Part shown: in pieces, positions 1 to 4,665 of the stretch | Layout: each line of letters begins with the position of its first letter | Numbering within the stretch: the first letter of the stretch is position 1 | NCBI GenBank assembly: GCA_002482405.1 | Contig: DLFX01000326.1 | Coordinates: forward strand, 1 to 6,014 | Direction: 5' to 3' | Length of the DNA: 6,014 bases | Source: Firmicutes bacterium UBA7709 | GTDB lineage: Bacteria; Bacillota_A; Clostridia; Peptostreptococcales; Anaerovoracaceae | Made by a program: the position numbers and the translations under genes | The notes under the pieces: generated by a model | Database searches by the model: none | Told to the model about the DNA's origin: nothing | What the model saw: only the letters and a program-made list of their open reading frames with translations

Positions 1-127
1 TGCTCGACATTTTGAGCAATGGGACCTCTAAGTATCGGTGAACCCAGCGGATCAGGCAACAGGAAGCTATGTCACTCAGGCTGCTTGCAGCCGCCGAAGG
101 GGACTCCTCAAAGGTTCCTGCAGGTAC
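1..127 (+). promoter_or_regulatory. Candidate tandem glycine riboswitch (first aptamer cut by window edge)
   Basis: Two similar modules follow each other. Module 1 has a hairpin TGCTC/GAGCA (1-5 with 14-18), then GCAATGGGACCTC (16-28), then GGTGAACC (37-44), then TCAGGCAACAGGA (52-64). Module 2 has a hairpin GGCTGC/GCAGCC (79-84 with 87-92), then CGCCGAAGGGGACTCC (92-107), then CAGGTACAAA (121-130). CAGGAA (60-65) can pair with TTCCTG (115-120) to close module 2. The order hairpin, CCGAAGGGG-type core, then CAGG(C/U)-A-rich segment is the known signature of glycine aptamers, which usually occur in tandem. Deviations: the typical GGACAG closing strand after module 2 is missing, and there are extra bases between GGAAG and the second hairpin. 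No gene follows on this strand, since the RNA leads into a terminator and the end of the opposing ilvA. It could be a diverged or relic riboswitch, a 3' UTR element of an upstream gene, or another structured RNA. Confidence 0.42.
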
Positions 128-154
128 AAAAAAAGTGGCTAACGCCACTTTTTT
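128..154. terminator. Bidirectional Rho-independent terminator
   Basis: The stem GTGGC/GCCAC (135-139 with 144-148) with a TAAC loop is flanked by seven A on the left and six T on the right, so the A/T tracts extend the stem. It reads as a terminator on both strands. On the minus strand it lies 37 nt after the ilvA stop codon; on the plus strand it directly follows the riboswitch-like RNA. Confidence 0.85.
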
Positions 155-191
155 AATAAACTATTCTAATCCTGGACCCGTTGTCTTTCCA

Positions 192-1430
192 TTAATAAAC
201 TCTTCTGACCTCGAATCCGTTGTCTTCCAACGACTCCATGATCCGCTTGATATGATTGTGGCCGTTGGTTTCCACGGTCACCTCCAGGACGACTTTATTG
301 GAATACCTGTCGATTGCCTTGAACTGATTGTGAACCAGCTCGATGACGTTGGCTCCGAGGTCAGCCAGGGTTTGGGCGACCTTTACCAGCTGTCCGGGTT
401 TATCAGGAAGCTCGACGGAGAAACACATGATCCTTCCGCGGCTGATCAGACCCTGGTTGATGATTGAGGATATGGTCACCACGTCGATATTGCCCCCGCT
501 GATCAGGCAGACGATATTTTTTCCGGGCTTTGCCCTTTTTCTGACGCCCGCGAGGGGAACGACTCCTGCCGTCTCAGCAATCATCTTATGCTTTTCCAAA
601 AGCAGCAGCACCGCTTCCATGATATCTTTTTCCGAAACTGTTATGATCTCGTCCACATATTTTTGTGCGATGGCGAAGGTCAGATTTCCAGGCTGTTTTA
701 CGGCAACGCCTTCCGCGCTTGTTTTCACGGAACCCAGCCGGATCACCTGCCCTTCGTCTATGGAGATCTTCATCGACATGGCGCCTACGGGAACGACTCC
801 GATGACCTTTACCTCGGGCTTCAGGGATTTGATTGCCAGCGCAATTCCGCTGATCAGTCCGCCTCCGCCGATGGGTACGAGGATTTCATCCACATCCTCA
901 AGCTCTTCCAGGATTTCAAGGCCGATGGTACCCTGTCCGCAAATCACGTCATAGTCGTCAAAGGCGTGGACGAAGGTAAGACCCTTTTCATTGGAAAGCT
1001 CCAGAGCCTTGCTGTAAGCCTCGTCATAGACGTCGCCGTGAATTACCACTTCCGAGCCGTACTCCTTTGTGGCGTCGATTTTGAGGAGCGGTGTGACGTT
1101 GGGCATTACGATGGTAGAGCTTACGCCGCGGCGCTGCGCGGAAAACGCTACTCCCTGGGCATGGTTGCCTGCGGAAGAGCAGATAATCCCGTTTTTGCAT
1201 TCCTCGTCGGTAAGGTTTGCAATTTTATTGTAAGCGCCTCTGATTTTGAAAGAGCCGGTGGTTTGGAAATTTTCCGGCTTGAGATATATTTTACATTCGT
1301 TTTCCTTGCTGAAAAAATCGCTGTAAATCAGAGGAGTTTCCTTGATAACGCCTTTTAAGTTCTCGTGTGCTTTTTTGATATTTTCTCCATGGTCGAGTCC
1401 AAGATAATGTTTCACCTGATCTGTATTCAT
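192..1430 (-). CDS. ilvA: Threonine ammonia-lyase (threonine dehydratase), medium form with ACT domain
   Basis: This cytosolic PLP enzyme deaminates L-threonine to 2-oxobutyrate and ammonia, and usually L-serine to pyruvate as well. It feeds isoleucine synthesis or threonine catabolism. The 412 residues hold a fold-type II PLP domain: GSFKIRGA (59-66) with the Schiff-base lysine K62, SAGNHAQG (86-93), the phosphate-binding glycine loop GGGGLISG (188-195), and SGGNID near the end of the catalytic domain. A single ACT domain from about residue 335 (CFSVELPDKPGQL) suggests allosteric control by an amino acid. The length fits the roughly 400-residue one-ACT family rather than the longer two-ACT-like biosynthetic IlvA. 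The ATG follows AAGGAGGA with 6 nt spacing, an excellent site. The gene stands alone with its own promoter and terminator. The choice between biosynthetic ilvA and catabolic tdcB naming cannot be settled from sequence: no isoleucine pathway gene is adjacent. Confidence 0.95.
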   Translation of the reverse strand: MNTDQVKHYLGLDHGENIKKAHENLKGVIKETPLIYSDFFSKENECKIYLKPENFQTTGSFKIRGAYNKIANLTDEECKNGIICSSAGNHAQGVAFSAQRRGVSSTIVMPNVTPLLKIDATKEYGSEVVIHGDVYDEAYSKALELSNEKGLTFVHAFDDYDVICGQGTIGLEILEELEDVDEILVPIGGGGLISGIALAIKSLKPEVKVIGVVPVGAMSMKISIDEGQVIRLGSVKTSAEGVAVKQPGNLTFAIAQKYVDEIITVSEKDIMEAVLLLLEKHKMIAETAGVVPLAGVRKRAKPGKNIVCLISGGNIDVVTISSIINQGLISRGRIMCFSVELPDKPGQLVKVAQTLADLGANVIELVHNQFKAIDRYSNKVVLEVTVETNGHNHIKRIMESLEDNGFEVRRVY

Positions 1431-1446
1431 GAAATTCCTCCTTTGC

Positions 1447-1486
1447 GCACCTATCCACGTTTTCGAAGAAAACGTCCGGAAGGTGC
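1447..1486 (-). repeat. Long inverted repeat next to the ilvA ribosome binding site
   Basis: GCACCT (1447-1452) pairs with AGGTGC (1481-1486), TCC (1454-1456) with GGA (1478-1480), and ACGTTTTC (1457-1464) with GAAAACGT (1468-1475) around a GAA loop. This gives about 17 base pairs with a one-base and a two-base bulge. It lies only about 3 nt upstream of the Shine-Dalgarno region of ilvA. Confidence 0.8.
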
Positions 1487-1493
1487 CATACAG

Positions 1494-1524
1494 GAATTGC
1501 CCAGCTTAAGCTGGCATGCAATTC
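1494..1524 (-). repeat. Inverted repeat in the ilvA leader
   Basis: GAATTGC (1494-1500) pairs with GCAATTC (1518-1524), enclosing the perfect 14-bp palindrome CCAGCTTAAGCTGG (1501-1514) with a three-base CAT bulge. It would fold as a long hairpin in RNA, or serve as a protein-binding palindrome in DNA. Confidence 0.75.
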
Positions 1525-1547
1525 TTCAGTTATCTGGTTTGTCTGGC

Positions 1548-1561
1548 AGCCGGCTCCGGCT
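1548..1561 (-). repeat. Short GC-rich inverted repeat in the ilvA leader
   Basis: AGCCGG (1548-1553) and CCGGCT (1556-1561) are perfect inverted arms separated by two bases. As RNA the two-base loop is too tight for full pairing, so this is either a shorter hairpin or a DNA palindrome. Confidence 0.5.
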
Positions 1562-1602
1562 CCCATGTTTATTTCATTTGTTTTGTCAAGAATATTATTA
1601 CT

Positions 1603-1631
1603 AGTGTAAAACTTTCAGGAGCTCCCGTCAA
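1603..1631 (-). promoter_or_regulatory. Candidate sigma-A promoter of ilvA
   Basis: On the minus strand, TTGACG (1626-1631) and TACACT (1603-1608) are separated by exactly 17 bases, predicting a start near 1596. A second TTGACA box (1584-1589) has no convincing -10 at the right distance. The -35 sits immediately beside the T-tract of the hicB terminator. Confidence 0.5.
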
Positions 1632-1632
1632 C

Positions 1633-1663
1633 AAAAAAGAATCGGACGCGCCGTATCCGATTC
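1633..1663 (-). terminator. Rho-independent terminator of hicAB
   Basis: GAATCGGA (1639-1646) pairs with TCCGATTC (1656-1663), with a possible inner ACG/CGT extension. On the minus strand it is followed by six T (1633-1638). The hairpin begins 29 nt after the hicB stop codon and separates the toxin-antitoxin operon from ilvA. Confidence 0.85.
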
Positions 1664-1692
1664 ACATTAATTAATATGGAAGATAATCAAAA

Positions 1693-2049
1693 TCAAGGCT
1701 TGTATTCGATTTTGTCCTCGTTGATGCAGTTAGCTAAAGATATCTCGACAAACTGATTAAGCGACATGTTGAGTTGAGCGGCCTTTAACGCAATTGCCTT
1801 ATGAAGTTCGGGGTCAATTCGGACATTGAATTGTCCTTTATATGCTTTTTCGGGGACTTTTTGAAGCTTTTCACACATGGCCAGATATTCATCCACAGAT
1901 TCATGAAATGCATGTTTTAATTCTTCAACGCTGTCCCCCTCAAAGGTGACAAGGTCATTTATGCCGTGGATCGTACCATAAAACACTTCATCCTCGGCGC
2001 TGTAAGATATTTTTCCAGTATAGCCTTTATACTCCATGCAGTTTTCCAT
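1693..2049 (-). CDS. hicB: HicB-family antitoxin with ribbon-helix-helix DNA-binding domain
   Basis: This is the antitoxin of the type II HicAB system: it binds and inhibits the HicA ribonuclease and represses its own operon. The 118 residues split into an N-terminal degenerate RNase H-like HicB fold (about 5-60; YKGYTGKISYS, EVFYGTIHGI, TFEGDSVEEL) and a C-terminal ribbon-helix-helix segment (about 72-107; GQFNVRIDPELHKAIALKAA, then SLNQFVEISL), the dimeric DNA-binding motif of many HicB proteins. The ATG at 2047-2049 directly abuts the hicA stop codon. GGAGAG (2056-2061) lies inside the end of hicA with 6 nt spacing. A second in-frame ATG (residue 5) matches the usual HicB beginning MEYKGYTG but has only a weaker upstream site. 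The gene ends in its own terminator. Both hic genes are visibly more AT-rich than ilvA and miaB, consistent with acquisition by transfer. Confidence 0.93.
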   Translation of the reverse strand: MENCMEYKGYTGKISYSAEDEVFYGTIHGINDLVTFEGDSVEELKHAFHESVDEYLAMCEKLQKVPEKAYKGQFNVRIDPELHKAIALKAAQLNMSLNQFVEISLANCINEDKIEYKP

Positions 2050-2307
2050 CTATATCTCTCCGTTCGCTTTTAGGGTTTTTATCAATTTATCAATTAAGTA
2101 TAATTTTAAAACATTATCAGGATGGGGCTTATGCAATATGATAATTTTTTTCGTTTCATGATGATAGAAAGAAACTCTGGACCCTGAAGTCCTCCCTTTA
2201 TTGTCTTCCAAATAACCCAGTTTATTTAATAAAGCCTTCGCTTCTTCATAAGTGAAATCTTTTGGGCGTTTAAGCAGTCTTTTGATCAGTTTTTCTTTTG
2301 TACTCAT
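2050..2307 (-). CDS. hicA: HicA-family mRNA interferase toxin
   Basis: HicA is a small double-stranded-RNA-binding-fold ribonuclease that cleaves mRNA when HicB is lost. The 85-residue protein has the HicA order: an N-terminal helix (KEKLIKRLLKRPKDFTYEEA), the LLNKLGY helix end, the core GRTSGSRVSFYH (38-49) and LHKPHP (58-63), then a C-terminal helix. In the best-known HicA proteins the catalytic histidine is in a GSHxxF motif. Here the position is Arg (GSR, 42-44), with other histidines at 49, 50, 59 and 62; from memory of the family this GSR...HKPHP form is a recurrent subgroup, so it need not be inactive. The toxin gene comes first, as usual in hicAB. Its Shine-Dalgarno GGGG (2312-2315) lies only 4 nt from the ATG, poorer than that of hicB, which would favour antitoxin excess. 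Confidence 0.92.
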   Translation of the reverse strand: MSTKEKLIKRLLKRPKDFTYEEAKALLNKLGYLEDNKGRTSGSRVSFYHHETKKIIILHKPHPDNVLKLYLIDKLIKTLKANGEI

Positions 2308-2320
2308 ATTTCCCCATTTC

Positions 2321-2339
2321 GTAACTGAATTTCAGTTAC
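2321..2339. promoter_or_regulatory. Probable HicB/HicAB operator (perfect palindrome)
   Basis: GTAACTGAA (2321-2329) and TTCAGTTAC (2331-2339) form a perfect 9-bp inverted repeat around one central base. The palindrome touches the -10 box and covers the predicted start site of hicA, ending 13 nt before its ATG. This is where a ribbon-helix-helix autorepressor would block transcription. HicB binding is an inference. Confidence 0.75.
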
Positions 2340-2368
2340 ATTATATGCTTTGGTAAGGAATGAGTCAA
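2340..2368 (-). promoter_or_regulatory. hicAB promoter
   Basis: On the minus strand, TTGACT (2363-2368), a 17-base spacer and TATAAT (2340-2345) make a near-consensus sigma-A promoter. The predicted start is around 2333, inside the palindrome, so repression by HicB would be steric. Confidence 0.85.
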
Positions 2369-2397
2369 TGGGTTTTGAAAATATAATTTATTAATTC

Positions 2398-2418
2398 ATT
2401 TAAGAGATCATCTTAAAT
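2398..2418. repeat. AT-rich inverted repeat between the divergent hicA and miaB promoters
   Basis: ATTTAAGA (2398-2405) and TCTTAAAT (2411-2418) are perfect arms around GATCA. It lies upstream of both the hicA -35 and the miaB -35, and has no T-tract. It may be a regulator site or chance in AT-rich DNA. The rest of 2369-2464 shows no convincing gene. Confidence 0.35.
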
Positions 2419-2464
2419 CGAAATAATCCAAGAAGAAGTCATACAGGCCTATGGCATTATGCGA

Positions 2465-2493
2465 TTGAAAAAAGCGTCAAAATAAGATATATT
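2465..2493 (+). promoter_or_regulatory. Candidate promoter of miaB
   Basis: TTGAAA (2465-2470) and TATATT (2488-2493) are separated by 17 bases. The start would be near 2500, giving a leader of about 73 nt before the miaB ATG. Confidence 0.6.
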
Positions 2494-2499
2494 ATATCG

Positions 2500-2572
2500 A
2501 GGCAGACGGGTTCACCACGTCTTTAGGTGGCTGCTGCAACTGTGTTAGAACGAAAAAAAGAGGATATTTTAT
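2500..2572 (+). promoter_or_regulatory. miaB leader with alternative hairpins and ribosome binding site
   Basis: AGACG (2504-2508) can pair with CGTCT (2518-2522). Alternatively GCAG (2502-2505) pairs with CTGC (2531-2534), enclosing CACC/GGTG (2513-2516 with 2526-2529). The two folds cannot coexist. The Shine-Dalgarno AGAGG (2559-2563) is outside both and lies 9 nt before the ATG. I do not recognise a known riboswitch here. Confidence 0.35.
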
Positions 2573-3901
2573 ATGGATAATAGAAAATCATTTCATATCC
2601 AGACCTTCGGCTGCCAGATGAACGAACACGATTCGGAGACTCTGGCGGGTATGCTGGAGGAGCTTGGATATATTGAGAATACGAATAAAAAAGAGGCCGA
2701 CGTGGCGATCATCAATACCTGCAGCGTCAGGGAAAATGCGGACAAGCGCTTCTTTGGGACTTTGGGCCAGCTGAAAAAGGCGAAAGAGGACCGGCCGGAC
2801 ATGGTGGTGGCGGTCTGCGGCTGCATGATGCAGCAGCAGCACATCATCGATACGCTGAAGGCCAAATACCCCTGGGTGGATCTGATCTTCGGCACCCATA
2901 ACATCCACGAGTTTCCGAGGCTTCTCTCCAATGTGCAGAGCGAGCGGGACAAGGTGGTGGACGTCTGGGATGACGGCGGAGAGATCGTAGAAGGACTTCC
3001 TTCAAAGCGGGAATACCCCTTTAAGGCATATGTGAACATCATGTATGGATGCAATAATTTCTGCACCTACTGCATCGTCCCCTACACGCGGGGGCGGGAA
3101 AGAAGCAGGCGTCCGGAGGAAATCGCGGACGAAGTGAAAAAGTTGGCTGCATCCGGGGTGAAAGAGATCATGCTTCTGGGGCAGAATGTAAACTCCTACG
3201 GGACCGGCTGTGATTTCAACGTGGATTTTGCGGATCTGATCTATATGCTGAATGACATTGAGGGGCTGGAACGGATCCGCTTCATGACCTCCCATCCAAA
3301 AGACCTTTCGGATAAGCTGATCCGTGCATTTCAGGACTGCGATAAGCTGTGCAACAGCATTCATCTGCCGGTGCAGGCAGGGAGCACGGAAATCCTGAAG
3401 CGGATGAACCGCAGATATACAAAGGAAGATTACCTGCTGCTGATCCGGAAGCTGAGGGCCGCGGTCCCGGAAATCGCCATTACGACCGATTTCATCGTAG
3501 GCTTTCCCGGAGAGACGGAAGAGGATTTTGAGGACACACTGGATCTGGTGAGGCAGGTTCGCTTCGATTCGGCCTTCACCTTCCTGTATTCCATCAGAAA
3601 GGGAACCCCTGCGGAAAAATATACGGATCAGGTCCCGGAATCTGTGAAGCATGGGCGGTTCAACCGGCTTGTAGAGCTCCTCAACGGGATTTCCGCGGAG
3701 ATCAACAAGGCCTGCGAGGGCAAGGTCTTTCCCGTCCTGGTGGAAGGACCCAGCAAAACCGATCCAAGGGCTTTCGCAGGTCGGACGGAATCGGGAAAGC
3801 TGGTCAATTTTAAGGGAAGCGCTGAACTGACCGGCCGGATCATTCCTGTCAAAATTACCGATGGTAAGACTTTTAGTCTCTCAGGAGAAATTTTGCCATA
3901 A
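2573..3901 (+). CDS. miaB: tRNA-2-methylthio-N6-(isopentenyl)adenosine(37) methylthiotransferase MiaB
   Basis: This radical-SAM methylthiotransferase adds a methylthio group to C2 of i6A37 in tRNAs reading UNN codons, improving codon-anticodon pairing. All hallmarks are present in 442 residues. The N-terminal UPF0004 domain has the cluster cysteines C14 (TFGCQMN), C50 (NTCSVRE) and C84 (VCGCM). The radical-SAM CxxxCxxC motif is at C160, C164 and C167 ([10 protein letters not shown]), followed by [12 protein letters not shown]-terminal TRAM RNA-binding domain runs from about residue 375 ([12 protein letters not shown]) to the end. Length is normal for the family. The ATG follows AGAGG with 9 nt spacing. 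The gene has its own candidate promoter and reads divergently from hicAB. In many Firmicutes mutS/mutL/miaA lie downstream; here they do not follow directly. No clear terminator is visible after the stop codon. Confidence 0.97.
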   Translation: MDNRKSFHIQTFGCQMNEHDSETLAGMLEELGYIENTNKKEADVAIINTCSVRENADKRFFGTLGQLKKAKEDRPDMVVAVCGCMMQQQHIIDTLKAKYPWVDLIFGTHNIHEFPRLLSNVQSERDKVVDVWDDGGEIVEGLPSKREYPFKAYVNIMYGCNNFCTYCIVPYTRGRERSRRPEEIADEVKKLAASGVKEIMLLGQNVNSYGTGCDFNVDFADLIYMLNDIEGLERIRFMTSHPKDLSDKLIRAFQDCDKLCNSIHLPVQAGSTEILKRMNRRYTKEDYLLLIRKLRAAVPEIAITTDFIVGFPGETEEDFEDTLDLVRQVRFDSAFTFLYSIRKGTPAEKYTDQVPESVKHGRFNRLVELLNGISAEINKACEGKVFPVLVEGPSKTDPRAFAGRTESGKLVNFKGSAELTGRIIPVKITDGKTFSLSGEILP

Positions 3902-3950
3902 TCTGACGATAAAAAAAATATCAAAAAATTCAATTATTTGTGGAATAATA

Positions 3951-3979
3951 TTGAAATGCCTGTTAAATAATGTTATTTT
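3951..3979 (+). promoter_or_regulatory. Candidate promoter of the membrane methyltransferase-GH3 unit
   Basis: TTGAAA (3951-3956), a 17-base spacer and TATTTT (3974-3979) lie in the AT-rich gap after miaB. The palindrome GGGTACCC (3984-3991) sits near the expected start and could be an operator, although it may be chance. Confidence 0.4.
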
Positions 3980-4032
3980 AAAAGGGTACCCCATGTTTTA
4001 TATGATCAGTTGCAGGGGACAATCTCGATAAT

Positions 4033-4665
4033 GTGTCGAAAACTGCCATCAAAGGGAAACTCATACGGAAAGGAAAACGCCATATGCCTTATATACTTCT
4101 GGGAAGCCTGGCTTTTCTTCTCTTTATGATCTATGACATCAACAGCATTACAGCGAAATACAGGCTGCTGCAAAGTGGATTTTTCCTTGGGTGCATTTTA
4201 TTGACTGTGGCAACGGGCGGACTCCTGGCCGCCGCATGGACAAAAGCTGCATGGGGCACGGCACGGACGGCGATATTCGCCGCGCTTGCGGTCCTGTTTC
4301 TGCTTTTGCTGATTTACACGCTGTTTTTTGCGATTCCCTTTAAGGGAACTTACATAAAACCGGACAAGGAGCCTGAAACCTGTACGACCGGATTCTATGG
4401 CCTGTGCAGGCATCCCGGCGTCCTGTGGTTTATCGGTTTTTATTTCTCTCTCTGGCTCGCGTTTTCAGGAGCCTTACTGTTACTGGCTGCGATTCTTTTC
4501 AGCCTTTTGAACCTTTGCTACATTATCTTGCAGGACAGGGTGATCTTTATGAGGACCTTCGCCGACTACGGTGATTATAAAAAGGCGACGCCGTTTTTGA
4601 TTCCGAATCGTCATAGCATAAAAAGCTGCTTTAGCAGAAGGAAGGGACAGCACAGTGAGATTTGA
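4033..4665 (+). CDS. Integral membrane methyltransferase-like protein (isoprenylcysteine carboxyl methyltransferase/PEMT-like fold)
   Basis: The protein (210 residues from the GTG at 4033) has about five hydrophobic segments: near residues 19-37, 46-70, 78-105, and a long stretch 130-166 that probably spans the membrane twice. The C-terminal half has the signature of SAM-dependent membrane methyltransferases of the ICMT/phospholipid methyltransferase type: GFYGLCRHPG (120-129; the Y...RHP motif of the SAM site), then after the hydrophobic hairpin DRVIF, YGDYKK (179-184) and FLIPN. The acidic residue usually found as Glu before the last motif is Asp here (ILQDR). The substrate cannot be told: bacterial members methylate varied lipids and carboxylates. 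Start choice is uncertain: the GTG is 13 nt after AGGGGA (4014-4019), while an in-frame ATG at 4084 follows AAAGGA with 9 nt spacing and gives 193 residues. The end overlaps the GH3-like gene by 11 nt, so the two are probably co-translated. Confidence 0.75.
   Translation: MSKTAIKGKLIRKGKRHMPYILLGSLAFLLFMIYDINSITAKYRLLQSGFFLGCILLTVATGGLLAAAWTKAAWGTARTAIFAALAVLFLLLLIYTLFFAIPFKGTYIKPDKEPETCTTGFYGLCRHPGVLWFIGFYFSLWLAFSGALLLLAAILFSLLNLCYIILQDRVIFMRTFADYGDYKKATPFLIPNRHSIKSCFSRRKGQHSEI

Larger units (their letters stand above)
1431..1597 (-). promoter_or_regulatory. Structured 5' leader of ilvA with ribosome binding site
   Basis: Between the candidate promoter and the ilvA ATG lie about 165 nt with three strong inverted repeats (1447-1486, 1494-1524, 1548-1561), then the Shine-Dalgarno AAGGAGGA around 1436-1443. 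None of the hairpins is followed by a U-tract on the minus strand, so simple attenuation is not supported. I see no T-box AGGGTGG(A/N)ACCGCG element and no known aptamer core. The leader may control translation or RNA stability, or may contain a dispersed palindromic repeat. That it has structure is directly visible; its function is unknown. Confidence 0.5.

Noticed and set aside
1..127. Other identities for the 5' RNA: lysine, cobalamin, SAM or TPP riboswitch, SRP RNA, T-box
   Set aside because: Short matches to some of their motifs exist (for example GCCGAAGG, TTCCTGCAG, GGTGAA), but none of their full ordered cores is present. The repeated hairpin-core-CAGG order fits glycine aptamers best.
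588..1358. A long plus-strand frame (256 codons) opposite ilvA, and another at 343-954
   Set aside because: They lie entirely antisense to a clear ilvA gene and have no ribosome binding site and no recognisable family features. They are codon-bias shadows.
1291..1566. A 91-codon frame on the minus strand starting in the ilvA leader (MGAGAGCQTNQ...) and overlapping the ilvA start
   Set aside because: It has no Shine-Dalgarno site, its N-terminal part is translated inverted-repeat DNA, and its C-terminal part is the out-of-frame reading of ilvA. The composition does not suggest a regulatory leader peptide rich in Ile or Thr.
2417..2485. A short plus-strand frame ending at a TAA (reading IEIIQEEV...RLKKASK) that looks like the tail of a gene
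   Set aside because: Only about 22 codons between two stops, no start signal, and it runs into the miaB -35/-10 region. It could be a gene remnant, but nothing supports it.
3902..3945. A possible terminator after miaB (GATAAAAAAAATATC and nearby T/A runs)
   Set aside because: The potential stem is only a few A/T pairs, with no GC-rich hairpin before a T-tract, so it is not convincing.
4031..4129. A 32-residue frame from the ATG at 4031, overlapping the GTG start of the membrane protein in another frame
   Set aside because: It has a Shine-Dalgarno AGGGGA at 11 nt, but the peptide has no recognisable feature, and the overlapping long frame has clear methyltransferase motifs. A regulatory upstream ORF remains only a remote option.
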